Origin: Clostridium intestinale DSM 6191
Lineage (GTDB): Bacteria > Bacillota > Clostridia > Clostridiales > Clostridiaceae
Direction: 5' to 3'
Assembly: GCF_900130055.1 (NCBI RefSeq)
Contig: NZ_FQXU01000006.1
Location: forward strand, 1 to 64,000
DNA: 64,000 nucleotides
The notes beneath the pieces were generated by a model. That model was not told where the DNA came from, searched no databases, and was given only the letters and a program-made list of their open reading frames with translations. This document shows, piece by piece, positions 37,370-48,000 of the stretch. Numbering within the stretch: the first letter of the stretch is position 1; each line of letters begins with the position of its first letter. The position numbers and the translations under genes were made by a program.

Positions 37370-37702
37370 CTATACTGCATTGTGAACGAAGGATGCTATT
37401 CTATCAACTGGTATATCACTAACTGCACCAGTATTAAAAGGTCTTCTATTACCATTATGGTTGCAACATTGATTGCTATTTCCTGAATTTATTTGATAAT
37501 ACTCATCACAAGCGCTACCTAAAGGGCATGCTGGGGGAGCCCCTGTTTCATTTAATAGCCTTATGAAAGTTGGGTTTACTGCTAAAAGTACTCCTGTAAA
37601 CCCTTGACCAGATAAACCTCCACTTGTTGTGAATACTGTAACTGTTTCACCTATATATCTAGCCATATGAGCTACAAAATTACAATCTGAACCGTTAGCC
37701 AT
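37370..37702 (-). CDS. Cys-rich small protein, possibly spore-associated, unknown
   Basis: This 110-residue protein starts at MANGSDCNFVAHMARYIGE after a GAGGAGG site (an upstream in-frame ATG is ignored). A beta-rich, LSm/SH3-like core is suggested by ETVTVFTTSGG and GFTGVLLAVNPTFIRLL. Further on are CPLGSACDEY, an Asn/Cys/His patch (NSNQCCNHNGN) and VPVDRIA-like DIPVDRIASF. Such small Cys/Asn-rich proteins with a DRIASF-type end resemble spore-coat or exosporium components, but I cannot name the family. Confidence 0.6.
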   Translation of the reverse strand: MANGSDCNFVAHMARYIGETVTVFTTSGGLSGQGFTGVLLAVNPTFIRLLNETGAPPACPLGSACDEYYQINSGNSNQCCNHNGNRRPFNTGAVSDIPVDRIASFVHNAV

Positions 37703-37927
37703 TTTGAATTTCCTCCTCTGTAATAAATTTATCATTAAGCTTAATGATATGAGACAAAGTATCTTGATATATATTATGAGCGAAAGATTTATGTTGTTAC
37801 AAAAAAATACAAAATATTTATAGAAAATACATTTATATACAATTAGGAATGGCGAAATATATTTGTATAATATACTCTCCTCTTGGCAAACTAATTTTTA
37901 GAAAATCCAATAGAAAGGATGTTAATT

Positions 37928-39151
37928 ATGAATAATACAAATGGAATATCAGTTTATAGTGAAATCGGAAAACTAAAAACTGTTTTACTACATTGTCCAG
38001 GATCGGAGTTAGAGAATATAGGACCTGCACACCTGCAACAGCTTCTCTTTAACGAGATTTTATATATAAACCAAGCTCAAAAAGAGCATAATCAATTCTC
38101 AGACATTCTAAAAAAAGAAGGGGTCGAAGTTCTTTATATAACAGAACTTATGGCTGAGGTCTTAAAAGATAATAAGATAAAAAAAGAATTTTTGGATGAC
38201 TTTTTGAAAGAAGGAAATGCAGATGTAACTGGCTTAAAAGAAAACATCCTTGAATATTTAAATCAGTTTTCACCAGAGGAATTAATAAAGAAATGTATTG
38301 GAGGAATAAAAAGAGGAGATATACAAGATAAAAGAGCAAATAATCTCGAAAATATGGTGAAAAATGCTCATCCTTTTTACATAGACCCTATTCCTAATTT
38401 ATATTATCAAAGAGATATATTTGCCTCTGTAGGAAAAGGAATTTCCTTAAGTGTAATGGCAAATAAAGTGAGAGATAGGGAGGTTTTACTACCTGAATAC
38501 ATATTTAAATATCATCCAAGATTTAAAGGTACAGAGATGTGGTACCATAGGCAAAAAGCACACACCATAGAAGGTGGAGATATATTAATCTTATCTGATA
38601 AAGTAGTTGCAATAGGGATAAGTCAAAGAACCCATCCAATAGCTATAGAAAAGTTAGCAGAGAAACTACTGTCATCATCAGAATCTTTTGAAGTGATTTT
38701 AGCCTTTGATATACCTAAAGAAGATGCCTATATACATTTAGATAGAGTATTTACAATGGTTGATTATGATAAGTTCACTATATATCCACAAATACAGGAA
38801 CCACTAGATGTTTATAGTATAACTATGGATAAAAATAATAAAATAAAAATCATATATGAACATGATGATTTAGCAAAAATATTAGCAAAACATCTTAATT
38901 TAGGTACAGTTAATTTAATAAAATGTGGAGATGGAGATCCGATAGCTGCTAACAGAGAGCAATGGAGTGATGGAAGCAATACTTTAGCTGTAGCTCCAGG
39001 AAAAGTTATATGTTATGACAGAAATTATATAACTAATAATGCTTTAAGAAAAAATGGCGTGGAGGTTTTAGAAATAGAATCTTACGAGCTGTCTAGAGGC
39101 GGTGGAGGCCCTAGGTGTATGAGCATGCCTATAGTTAGAGATAAATCATAA
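37928..39151 (+). CDS. arcA: arginine deiminase
   Basis: The 407-residue enzyme hydrolyses L-arginine to citrulline and ammonia. Recognisable parts are SEIGKLKTVLLHCPGSELENI, a catalytic His region HTIEGGDILIL, HLDRVFTMVDYDKFTIYP, and the catalytic Cys397 in RGGGGPRCMSMPIVR. ATG 37928 has AAAGGA nine bases upstream. No arcB, arcC or arginine/ornithine antiporter is adjacent, so the rest of the pathway must be elsewhere. It could also have a pH-stress role. Confidence 0.95.
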   Translation: MNNTNGISVYSEIGKLKTVLLHCPGSELENIGPAHLQQLLFNEILYINQAQKEHNQFSDILKKEGVEVLYITELMAEVLKDNKIKKEFLDDFLKEGNADVTGLKENILEYLNQFSPEELIKKCIGGIKRGDIQDKRANNLENMVKNAHPFYIDPIPNLYYQRDIFASVGKGISLSVMANKVRDREVLLPEYIFKYHPRFKGTEMWYHRQKAHTIEGGDILILSDKVVAIGISQRTHPIAIEKLAEKLLSSSESFEVILAFDIPKEDAYIHLDRVFTMVDYDKFTIYPQIQEPLDVYSITMDKNNKIKIIYEHDDLAKILAKHLNLGTVNLIKCGDGDPIAANREQWSDGSNTLAVAPGKVICYDRNYITNNALRKNGVEVLEIESYELSRGGGGPRCMSMPIVRDKS

Positions 39152-39172
39152 AAGTGACAACTAAAATTACAT

Positions 39173-39285
39173 AAGTTTTCACTTTATTTCAAAAATACTA
39201 ATTTAGAGAGAAAATATTATTAAAATATTATCTTTAAGCGATTATTATTAGAATTAATATATAAAAACAAATAAAGTGAAAACTT
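39173..39285. repeat. 113-bp element with perfect 17-bp terminal inverted repeats (MITE-like)
   Basis: AAGTTTTCACTTTATTT at 39173-39189 is the exact reverse complement of AAATAAAGTGAAAACTT at 39269-39285. The 79 bp between are AT-rich and non-coding. I see no clear target-site duplication. It may be a miniature transposable element or a paired operator. A separate 13-bp palindrome, GAGAAGGCTTCTC (39329-39341), lies just upstream of the next promoter region. Confidence 0.6.
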
Positions 39286-39419
39286 GAGTATGGTACTGTA
39301 TGAAGTAGTATTTAAGAAATAAATTAATGAGAAGGCTTCTCTAATGAAAAAACAATTATGAATTTTTTGTTACAATATAAATATATGCGAAAGTAATTAA
39401 GAGAGGACGTGAGTATTAT

Positions 39420-40910
39420 TTGAGGGAGCTTTTAAGTAAATTCAAAGAAGTTACAGTATCAGTATTGCCTATAACTATAATTGTGTTAATACTTAATTTT
39501 ACCATTACTCCTATAGAGTCAGATCTAATATGGAGATTTCTAATTGGGGCTGTATTTATAATAGTTGGATTAGGAATATTTTTATTTGGTGCTGATTTAG
39601 GAATTCAACCCATAGGAACTTTAATGGGGTCAACACTAACAAAAACTAAAAAAATACCAATAATAGTTTTATTTGGTTTTGTTCTAGGATTTTTTATAAC
39701 CATAGCAGAACCAGATTTGCAAATACTAGCAAAACAAGTAAACGAAGTTACATCTGGAGCAGTATCACAAGCTGTATTATTGATAGTTGTTTCTTTAGGA
39801 GTAGCAGTACTACTTGTAATAGGTTTATTAAGAGTAGTTTTTAATATAGCCTTATCTAAAATTTTAACAATTCTTTACGGGATAATATTATTACTATCTA
39901 TCTTTACTTCATCTGGTTTTTTAGGAATATCTTTTGATGCGGCAGGAGCCACAACAGGATCTATGACAGTTCCTTTCATATTAGCTTTAGGTTTAGGAAT
40001 AGCATCTGTAAATGGGAAAAAAACATCAGAAGAAGATAGCTTTGGGCTAGTAGCTATAGCATCTATTGGACCTATAGCATCTGTACTCATAATGAGTATC
40101 ATATCAAAAGTTGAAATTTCAGCAGAACTTTCTAATAATAATAATGAAGCTGTAAATGGAATTCTTTCTCCTTATATACATGAGATACCAAAGATACTAT
40201 TAGAAGTAGCAGTAGCCTTATTACCATTAGTAGTACTATTTTTAATATTTCAAATAATATATTTTAAATTATCAAAAAAGAAATTTATGAAAATACTAAA
40301 GGGAATGGGATACACATTTATTGGATTAGTTTTGTTTTTGACTGGAGTAAATGCAGGATTTATGGAAGTTGGAAGCGAAATAGGAAGAGCAGTAGCTTTA
40401 TTAGAAAATAATTGGATTCTTATACCAATAGGGTTTATACTAGGATTTACAGTTATATTTGCAGAACCAGCTGTTCACGTATTAAATGAGCAAGTTGAAG
40501 ATGTTACAAGTGGTCATATAAAGAAAGAATTTATATTATATACACTATCTATAGGAGTAGCAATTGCAGTTTCATTATCTATGATAAGGATAATGGTACC
40601 TTGGATGAAATTAGCATACTATCTATTACCAGGATATATAATAGCTATAATTCTTTCATATAAGGTTCCTAAAATATTTGTAGGAATAGCATTTGATTCA
40701 GGGGGAGTAGCCTCAGGGCCTATGACTGCAACCTTCATTTTAGCCTTTGCACAAGGGGCAGCAGATGCCATAGATAGTGCAAATGTTCTTATAGATGCAT
40801 TTGGTGTAATAGCAATGGTAGCATTAACACCACTTATAGCCATACAAATTTTAGGGTTGATTTATAAACGTAAGACCATGAAGGAGGGAGTTCAGTTAGA
40901 TGGTAAGTAA
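39420..40910 (+). CDS. DUF1538 tandem-repeat membrane protein (putative transporter)
   Basis: The 496-residue polytopic protein is made of two homologous halves. Each half contains an AEPDLQIL/AEPAVHVL motif, a following VTSG, and a GISFDAAGATTGSMTVPF / GIAFDSGGVASGPMTATF segment near its end. Two inverted or parallel repeats with re-entrant-like Gly/Ala loops are typical of transporters. The start is TTG 39420 after a GAGAGGACGTGAG region, so the site is only moderate. The next gene encodes a P-II-like regulator and overlaps it by 11 nt. Substrate unknown. Confidence 0.85.
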   Translation: MRELLSKFKEVTVSVLPITIIVLILNFTITPIESDLIWRFLIGAVFIIVGLGIFLFGADLGIQPIGTLMGSTLTKTKKIPIIVLFGFVLGFFITIAEPDLQILAKQVNEVTSGAVSQAVLLIVVSLGVAVLLVIGLLRVVFNIALSKILTILYGIILLLSIFTSSGFLGISFDAAGATTGSMTVPFILALGLGIASVNGKKTSEEDSFGLVAIASIGPIASVLIMSIISKVEISAELSNNNNEAVNGILSPYIHEIPKILLEVAVALLPLVVLFLIFQIIYFKLSKKKFMKILKGMGYTFIGLVLFLTGVNAGFMEVGSEIGRAVALLENNWILIPIGFILGFTVIFAEPAVHVLNEQVEDVTSGHIKKEFILYTLSIGVAIAVSLSMIRIMVPWMKLAYYLLPGYIIAIILSYKVPKIFVGIAFDSGGVASGPMTATFILAFAQGAADAIDSANVLIDAFGVIAMVALTPLIAIQILGLIYKRKTMKEGVQLDGK

Positions 40911-41598
40911 TCCAAGAAACTCTGGGTATTCAATGTTTATAGCGATAGTTAACTTTGGAGTTGGAAGTAAAATATTGAAAGAAGCAAAAAAAGAAGGAGT
41001 ATCAGGCGGAACCATATTTTTAGGAAAAGGAGCAGCAAAAAATCATATGCTAGAACTATTAGGACTAGATAAGGTGAAAAAAGAAGTAGTCTTAATGGCT
41101 TCTTGTAGTGATATTGAAAATAAGGTTCATGATGTACTAACCAAAAAATTTGCTCTCCATAAACCTAATCATGGAATACTATTCTCAATTGAAGTTAACA
41201 AAGTATTTGGATCAAGGGTATGTAGTGCAAATAGTGAAAAACAAGAGGGAGGATCTATGGAAGATTTAAAGGAAAAAAATGATTATGAAGCTATTTTCAC
41301 CATAGTAGATAGAGGAAATGCAGAAGATGTTGTAGAAGCCGCTACACTAGCTGGAGCACAAGGTGGAACTATAGTCAATGGAAGAGGATCTGGAGTCCAC
41401 GAAAACAGCCAATTCTTTGGAATGACCATAGAACCAGAAAAAGAAATAGTCATCATACTCATCGAAAAATCAAAAACAAATGATGTTGTTACAGCAATTA
41501 GAGAAAAAGTTGATATAGATGAACCTGGCAAAGGAATAGTATTCATAATAGATGTAAACAAAACTTCAGGTTTGGTAAACGTAGATAATATATTATAA
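40900..41598 (+). CDS. double P-II-like signalling protein, partner of the DUF1538 protein
   Basis: This 232-residue protein has two P-II-like (GlnB-fold) domains in tandem, at about residues 8-105 and 125-225. Both contain paired motifs: SGGTIFLGKGAAKNHMLEL / QGGTIVNGRGSGVHENSQF, KKEVVLM / EKEIVIIL, and a C-terminal GILFSIEV / GIVFIIDV. The classical T-loop Tyr uridylylation motif is not seen. By analogy with SbtA-SbtB and AmtB-GlnK, it likely gates the DUF1538 membrane protein in response to a nucleotide. Start overlaps the upstream gene. Confidence 0.82.
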   Translation: MVSNPRNSGYSMFIAIVNFGVGSKILKEAKKEGVSGGTIFLGKGAAKNHMLELLGLDKVKKEVVLMASCSDIENKVHDVLTKKFALHKPNHGILFSIEVNKVFGSRVCSANSEKQEGGSMEDLKEKNDYEAIFTIVDRGNAEDVVEAATLAGAQGGTIVNGRGSGVHENSQFFGMTIEPEKEIVIILIEKSKTNDVVTAIREKVDIDEPGKGIVFIIDVNKTSGLVNVDNIL

Positions 41599-41614
41599 AT
41601 GTTAGAATATTTTT

Positions 41615-41648
41615 AAAAGCACTGATTCAAAAGAGTCAGTGCTTTTTC
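41615..41648 (+). terminator. terminator of the DUF1538/P-II operon
   Basis: The stem AAAAGCACTGA/TCAGTGCTTTT is followed by T residues. The gap 41649-42003 is AT-rich; apart from the ribosome site of the RHS gene I recognise nothing in it. Confidence 0.82.
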
Positions 41649-42003
41649 ATTTATAAAATTAGACTAATAGATTTTCCTAAAAGAACTTTCATGGGTCTAT
41701 CAATAAAAAATAAGGTAATTATTTCTTTGAACAATAAAGTTAAAATAAACTATTTTTTTAGAATAAATAGTGGAAGGCTATACCATAAGAATAAATAAGA
41801 ACCTAATTTATAGATTTCTATGAAAGCATTGATACAACAGCAAAGAGAAGAAATTTCATTTGTATATATTCCTTATTTAAACAAATTTGGTTGTCGGAAT
41901 TTTTGTTATTATTCTTATTTTCTAGTCTTATATAGAGATGATACGATTATTATGTGATAATTATGTGAAAAAATTAAAGTATTATCAAAGCGGGGGACGA
42001 AAA

Positions 42004-45000
42004 ATGCAAAAATATATCAAAGGGATGACTTTAGCAATACTAATGACATTTCTTGCAACTATGATACCTAGTTATAGGGTGGTTGCTGAAGAAAAAAGTA
42101 CAAGTAGCATTGAGGAATCAAGTTCTGAGCAAGGTACTGAGTCAGACGGACTTATTGTAGGAGAACTTGTAGAAAAAAGAGAAGAAAATGTTAAACACTT
42201 TATGAAGGATGATGGAACCTTTGTAGCAATGATGTACAATAATCCAGTACATTATAAGGAAGGTTCAGAATGGAAAGATATTGATAATACTCTAGTAGAA
42301 AAAGAGGATGCTAAGGGGTTAGTTGAATCTAAGGATGATATTTTAAAAGAAGCTACAATTTTTAGCGATGCATCTACTAGTGAAACAACTAGCAAAACTA
42401 TAGAAGGTAATGATGGTAAGAATTCTATAGAGGCAGTAGAAGAAGCTAAGGGATCAGTTGAAGAGCAAGTAAAATCTGATGAAAGTGTTTCAAAAGAAAA
42501 AGAGATTTTAGTTGAAAACAAAGAGATAAAAACTGATAGTAAATCAACTGAAAAAGTAGCTAAAGATAAGGAAATAAACAAAGGTAAAAACAATAAAGTC
42601 TTAGAGAATAAAAGTAATGACTTTAAAATATCTATAGCGCAAAACATTAATGCAGATAAGTTAGTTTCTATAAACAAAGATAAATACGAAGTTTCTTGGA
42701 ACATAAAGAGTGATAAAAATGTAAAGGTAAATAAAAAAGAAACTACGGATGAAGATGTAAACAAGCTTTTAGGACCTACAAAGGAGCAAGAAAATAAGTT
42801 AAGTAAAAAAGAGAAAGCAGAGCTTGAAAATAGTAAAAAAGCAACATTAATAAAAACAACATCATCAGTAGTATTTGAAGAAGTTAAACCTAATATAAAT
42901 TTAGAGTACAAGCTTATTTCAGATAGCATCAAAGAAAGCATAATAATTAATAAACCAACTGATATAAAGAAGTTTTCATTTAACTTCAATATGAAGAATT
43001 TAAAACCAGAACTAAAAGATAATCAGATTATTCTTTCAGATAAAGATACTGGAAAAGAAATAATGAGAATGCAAGCTCCATTTATGGTAGATGCCAAAGG
43101 AGAGCAAACGGATAGAGTAAAACTTTCTTTTGATAAAAAAGGAAAGGGATATGTTCTTACATTGGAGTTGGATAAAGAATGGTTAAACTCAAAAGATAGA
43201 CAATACCCTGTTATAGTAGACCCATCTTTTGAATCATCTGTAAGATCCTCAGATATAAGAGATACATTTGTAGCATCTAATGATACAGAGGATAAAGCTA
43301 CTAACATGTACTTAAGAGTAGGAAATACTCCTCAAATTGGAGCAACTAGAACATTTATAAAGTTTGTAAATCTACCTCAGCTTAGTATGGGAGATATGAT
43401 AATAGATGCAAAGTTATCATTATTAAAAGAACCAAATCAAAGTGGTGCTGATGGACAGATTGATGTACATAAAGTAACAAATGATTGGAATAATGTTGGA
43501 TTAAGATGGGCTACCCAACCAGCTATAGATTGGACTATAAAAGATTATCAAAACTATGCAAATGATAACTGGCAATATTGGGACATAACAGATATAGCAA
43601 AAGAGTGGTACACTACAGGAAATAATTATGGTTTATGTGTAAAGAAAAATGATGAAAGATCAGGGCACTCAACCTATTATTCCTCAGACACCTCTAACTC
43701 AATAGGCTACCCAAGAGTATATTTTAGCTATATAAATAACTCTGGATTACAGCCGCAATGGACATACCATTCGCAATCAGTGGGTAGAGCAGGAACTACT
43801 AACATAAATGATTATAATGGTAATGTTATTCATGTTCATGATGATGTTTCTACTAATGGTAATAGACTTCCAACAGTAATTAAGCATGTATATAATAGTA
43901 ACGATAGAGGCGTAGACATAGGCTTTGGACCAGGTTGGAGATTAAATTTAAGTCAAAAAGTTAAGCGCATGCAGATAGGCACTAAATGGTATTATCAATA
44001 TATTGATGAGGATGGAACTAGAAGATATTTTGAAGATACTGGAACGGAAATGAAAGAAGAATATGGTGGCGAGCTAACCTTAATAAAAAATTCAGATGGA
44101 AATTTTACTATTAAGGATAAGGATAATAATGCCTTGCTTTTTAATAATATTGGAGACTTGGAAGAAATAACAGATTCAAATGGAAACAAAATTGATCTTC
44201 AATATTATGATGGAAAACTTAAATATGTAGTAGACGGAGCGGGAAGAACAACTAGACTTGAATATAGCATTCATAATATGCTTCAAGAAATATATTATCC
44301 TGATAATACAAAAGTTCGATTTGACTATTATACAAATATAATGAAGTGGATTACTTATGCAGATGGAAAGCAGTCTGTATATGATTATGATGGACAAAAT
44401 AACTTAACATCTGTAACTAATATAGATGGCTATAAAATGAACTACGAGTATTACTCTCAGTCGCCTAACAGAATTAAAAAGGTTACAGAAGGAAATACAG
44501 ATGGTACAGTAGGAGCATCAATGTCCTATGAATACAGCTTTAATAGTACCAAGTTTACTGATAATAAAGGTAATGTAAATTACTATCAGTTTGATAATGC
44601 TGGTAAAACTATAAGTATTAGAGATGCAGCAGGATATGCGCAAGCCTATCAGTATGGGGATGGGACTAATGTAAATAAGATGACTTTAGAGTCAAAGCTA
44701 CAGAAAACTGTAAATAATTTTATTGATAATGGAAGTGCTGAGAATACTAGTAGAAATTTTGCTTTTGCCTCAGGCGGAGGTGGAACTGGTGGTGGTGGTT
44801 TTACTTCTAGCGTAAAGTATATTGGAAATAACAGTTTAAATGTCTATAAAAATGATAATGTTGGAAGCCGATATGTAGATCAAAATGTATGGCTACAGAA
44901 AGGAAAAACTTATACTTTCTCAGCCTATGTTAAAACAGCTAATATATCTAATATTATGGGCAAGGGTGCACATTTAGTTGTTTACTATAAAGATAAAACT

Positions 45001-48000
45001 GGAACCTATATTCCAATACGCTCTAAGTTTCTAACTGGAAATAATGATTGGACAAGATTAGAAACTACATTTACTCTTCCATCAGATTCAACTGATAATT
45101 TTGTCATTGCAAGATGCGAGCTACAAGAAGAATCAGGCAATGCTTACTACGATGCACTTCAATTAGAAGAAGGTACTGTTGCTAATAGATATAATTTAAT
45201 TGAAAATGCGGACATGTCAGGTGGAGCTAAAATACCAGATTATTGGTATGACACAATGAATGGAGGAGCAACTACTTCAGAAGCAAGTGATACTAGACTA
45301 ACTATTGATGACAGTAACCATCCGCCATACCTTGATGGACACGTGTTTAAATTAACTGGACGTCAAGGTAAAGATACGCGTATACATCAAGAGATAAAAA
45401 TTAGTGGAAAAGCTGGAGATACATTTGTAGTAAGTGGTTGGGCTAAAGGAGCAGCCGTTCCACATGGTACTTTTGCTATTCAGCCAGCATTTATAATTCC
45501 AGGTGGAGCTCAATGGGAAACTATAAGCTTTAATAGAGACTCTAAAAATTGGCAATATGCTAATGGCGTAATAAAAGCTAAGAGCGATTTTAGTGAAATT
45601 CATCTTTATTTAACTTATTCTAATAATGCCAATGAGGTTATGTTTGATGGAATACAAGTATATAAAGAAGAGTTTGGAGAGACCTATCAATATGACTCTA
45701 AAGGGAATTTAGTATCAGCAGTTGACTTAAACAAACAAAATAGTAAATTTGAATACAATGGTAATAATAACTTAATTCAAGCAACAGATCCAAAAGGTAA
45801 TAAATTTACTTATCAATATGATGGGAAAAATAACATTATAGAGGCTAAGACTTCTACAAATACTGTATATTCATTCCAATATGATAAGTATGGTAATCCA
45901 ATAACATCAAGAGTAGGAGATAAGCTTACATTTATTCAAAGTAGTGCTACTTATACAGATGACGGAAACTTTATTAGTGAATTAAAAGATGCAGAAGGTA
46001 ATACCACTAAGTATAATTATGATAAAACTAAAGGTACTTTAACTAATTCTACCGATGCTAATGGAAAGGTTACATCATATAGCTATGATATTTTTAACAG
46101 ATTATTAGATGTTTCTAAGACGGCTGATGGAGTAGTTCATAAAAATAGTTATACCTATGAAAATGATAGGCTTAAAAGTATTACTCATAATAATGATCAG
46201 GTAAAATATAATTTTACTTATGATTCTTTAGGAAATACTGATAAAGTATCTGTTGGAAGTCAAACTCTTATAGATAATGATTATGATAATTCTACAGGAA
46301 ATTTAACTAAATCAACTTATGGTAATGGAAACATAATAAGTTCGGATTACGATAACATTGGAAGAGCAACAAATAAAAAGTCTAATGGGACACCATACGC
46401 TGAATATAGTTATGACAACAGTGGAAATTTAGCACTTTTAAATGACATAACTAATAATGTTAAATATAGATATGTATATGATGGTGCTGATAGACTGACT
46501 AAGACTACAGATAGTAACAATAATGAATTAAGTTATGAGTATGATGCAAATAATAATACTAACAAAGTTATTGAAAAAATATCAGGTAGAAGTTATGCAA
46601 CTAGTTATAAACATGACTCAGATAATAGACCTACAGAGGTACTATTTAATAGTTTAAAAACAGTTAATAAATATGACAGCTTAGGACGTATAGATTATAA
46701 AGAGTTTGGTACTGTAGCAGCCGATGGAACATTCTCATCAAAATACAAAACTGATATTGATTATAAAAATATAGCTAATCAAGATAATGTATCAGTTGCC
46801 TATCAAGGACATATAGAAAACTCAGGCTGGATAGCCGCTGTAAAAGAAGGAGAGACCTGCGGAACAACAGGACAGAATCTTAGATTAGAAGGTATAAAAA
46901 TAAACCTAGTTAACAAACCAGCAGGAGCATCTATAAAATATCAAGCTCACATAGAGAATTCTGGATGGTTAGGTTGGGTAAATGAAGGACAACTAGGTGG
47001 AACTGAAAGCAAAGGACTAAGGTTAGAAGGTATAAAGATACAGCTAGTTAATATGCCAGGATACAAGGTTCAGTATAGAGCTCATGTAACAAATGTAGGA
47101 TGGCAAAATTGGGTTTCGGATGGAGAACTTGCGGGAACAGAAAGTCAAGGCATCAGAATGGAAGCCTTACAAATAAGAATTGTTAACATGAATCAAGTAT
47201 CTACTACAACTAACAAAATTGCCTCAATAGATAATGGCGGAAATAAAATAGAATACACATACGATAAAAGTGGTAATATTGCAACGGTAAAGCAAGCTAG
47301 TAAAACAACATCATATCAGTATAATGAACTTAATGAGCTTATAAGAGAAGACAATCAGGCATTAGGAAAAACAATAATATACAACTATGATGCAGGTGGA
47401 AACATAACCTCAAAAAGAGAATATGATTACACAACTGGAACTCCAGGAACTGTAACTAATACAGTAGCTTATGCTTATGGAGATGCTAATTGGAAAGATA
47501 AATTAACATCTTATAATGGAAGTAATATAACTTATGATTCTATTGGAAACCCATCAACCTATAGTGGATATACTTATACCTGGGAAAGAGGAAGACAGTT
47601 AAAAGGGATAAGTGGAAACAGTAAGAATATCTCTTATAAATATAATGATTCTGGAATAAGAACAGAAAAAACTGTAAATGGTGTACTAACAAAATATCAC
47701 TTAGTAGGGGATAAAGTAACCTATGAAGAAAGTGGAAATGATAAAATATATTATACTTATGACACTTCAGGCAATCTTGTATCAATGAACTTGGGTGGAG
47801 GAAATAGCAGTGAACTGTATGAAGAGGTAGGTAGTCATACACCTGTTCAGCTATCAGGTACAAACAGTGCAGCGGAGAAATTTAAAGCGACTGATTTATT
47901 TGATAAAATAAGTGTAAACTGCCCAAGTTGGAGTAACAATATAGGTAATCTAACATTAAGTTTATACAAATGGAATACGGACTATAATACTACTATTTCA

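Noticed and set aside
39329-39341. 13-bp palindrome GAGAAGGCTTCTC as a specific operator of the DUF1538 operon
   Set aside because: Position upstream of a possible -10 is suggestive, but there is one copy only and no matching regulator, so it is mentioned without a firm call.
45352-47863. Antisense frames within the RHS gene
   Set aside because: They are shadows of the repetitive YD-repeat coding sequence, without ribosome sites or recognisable domains.
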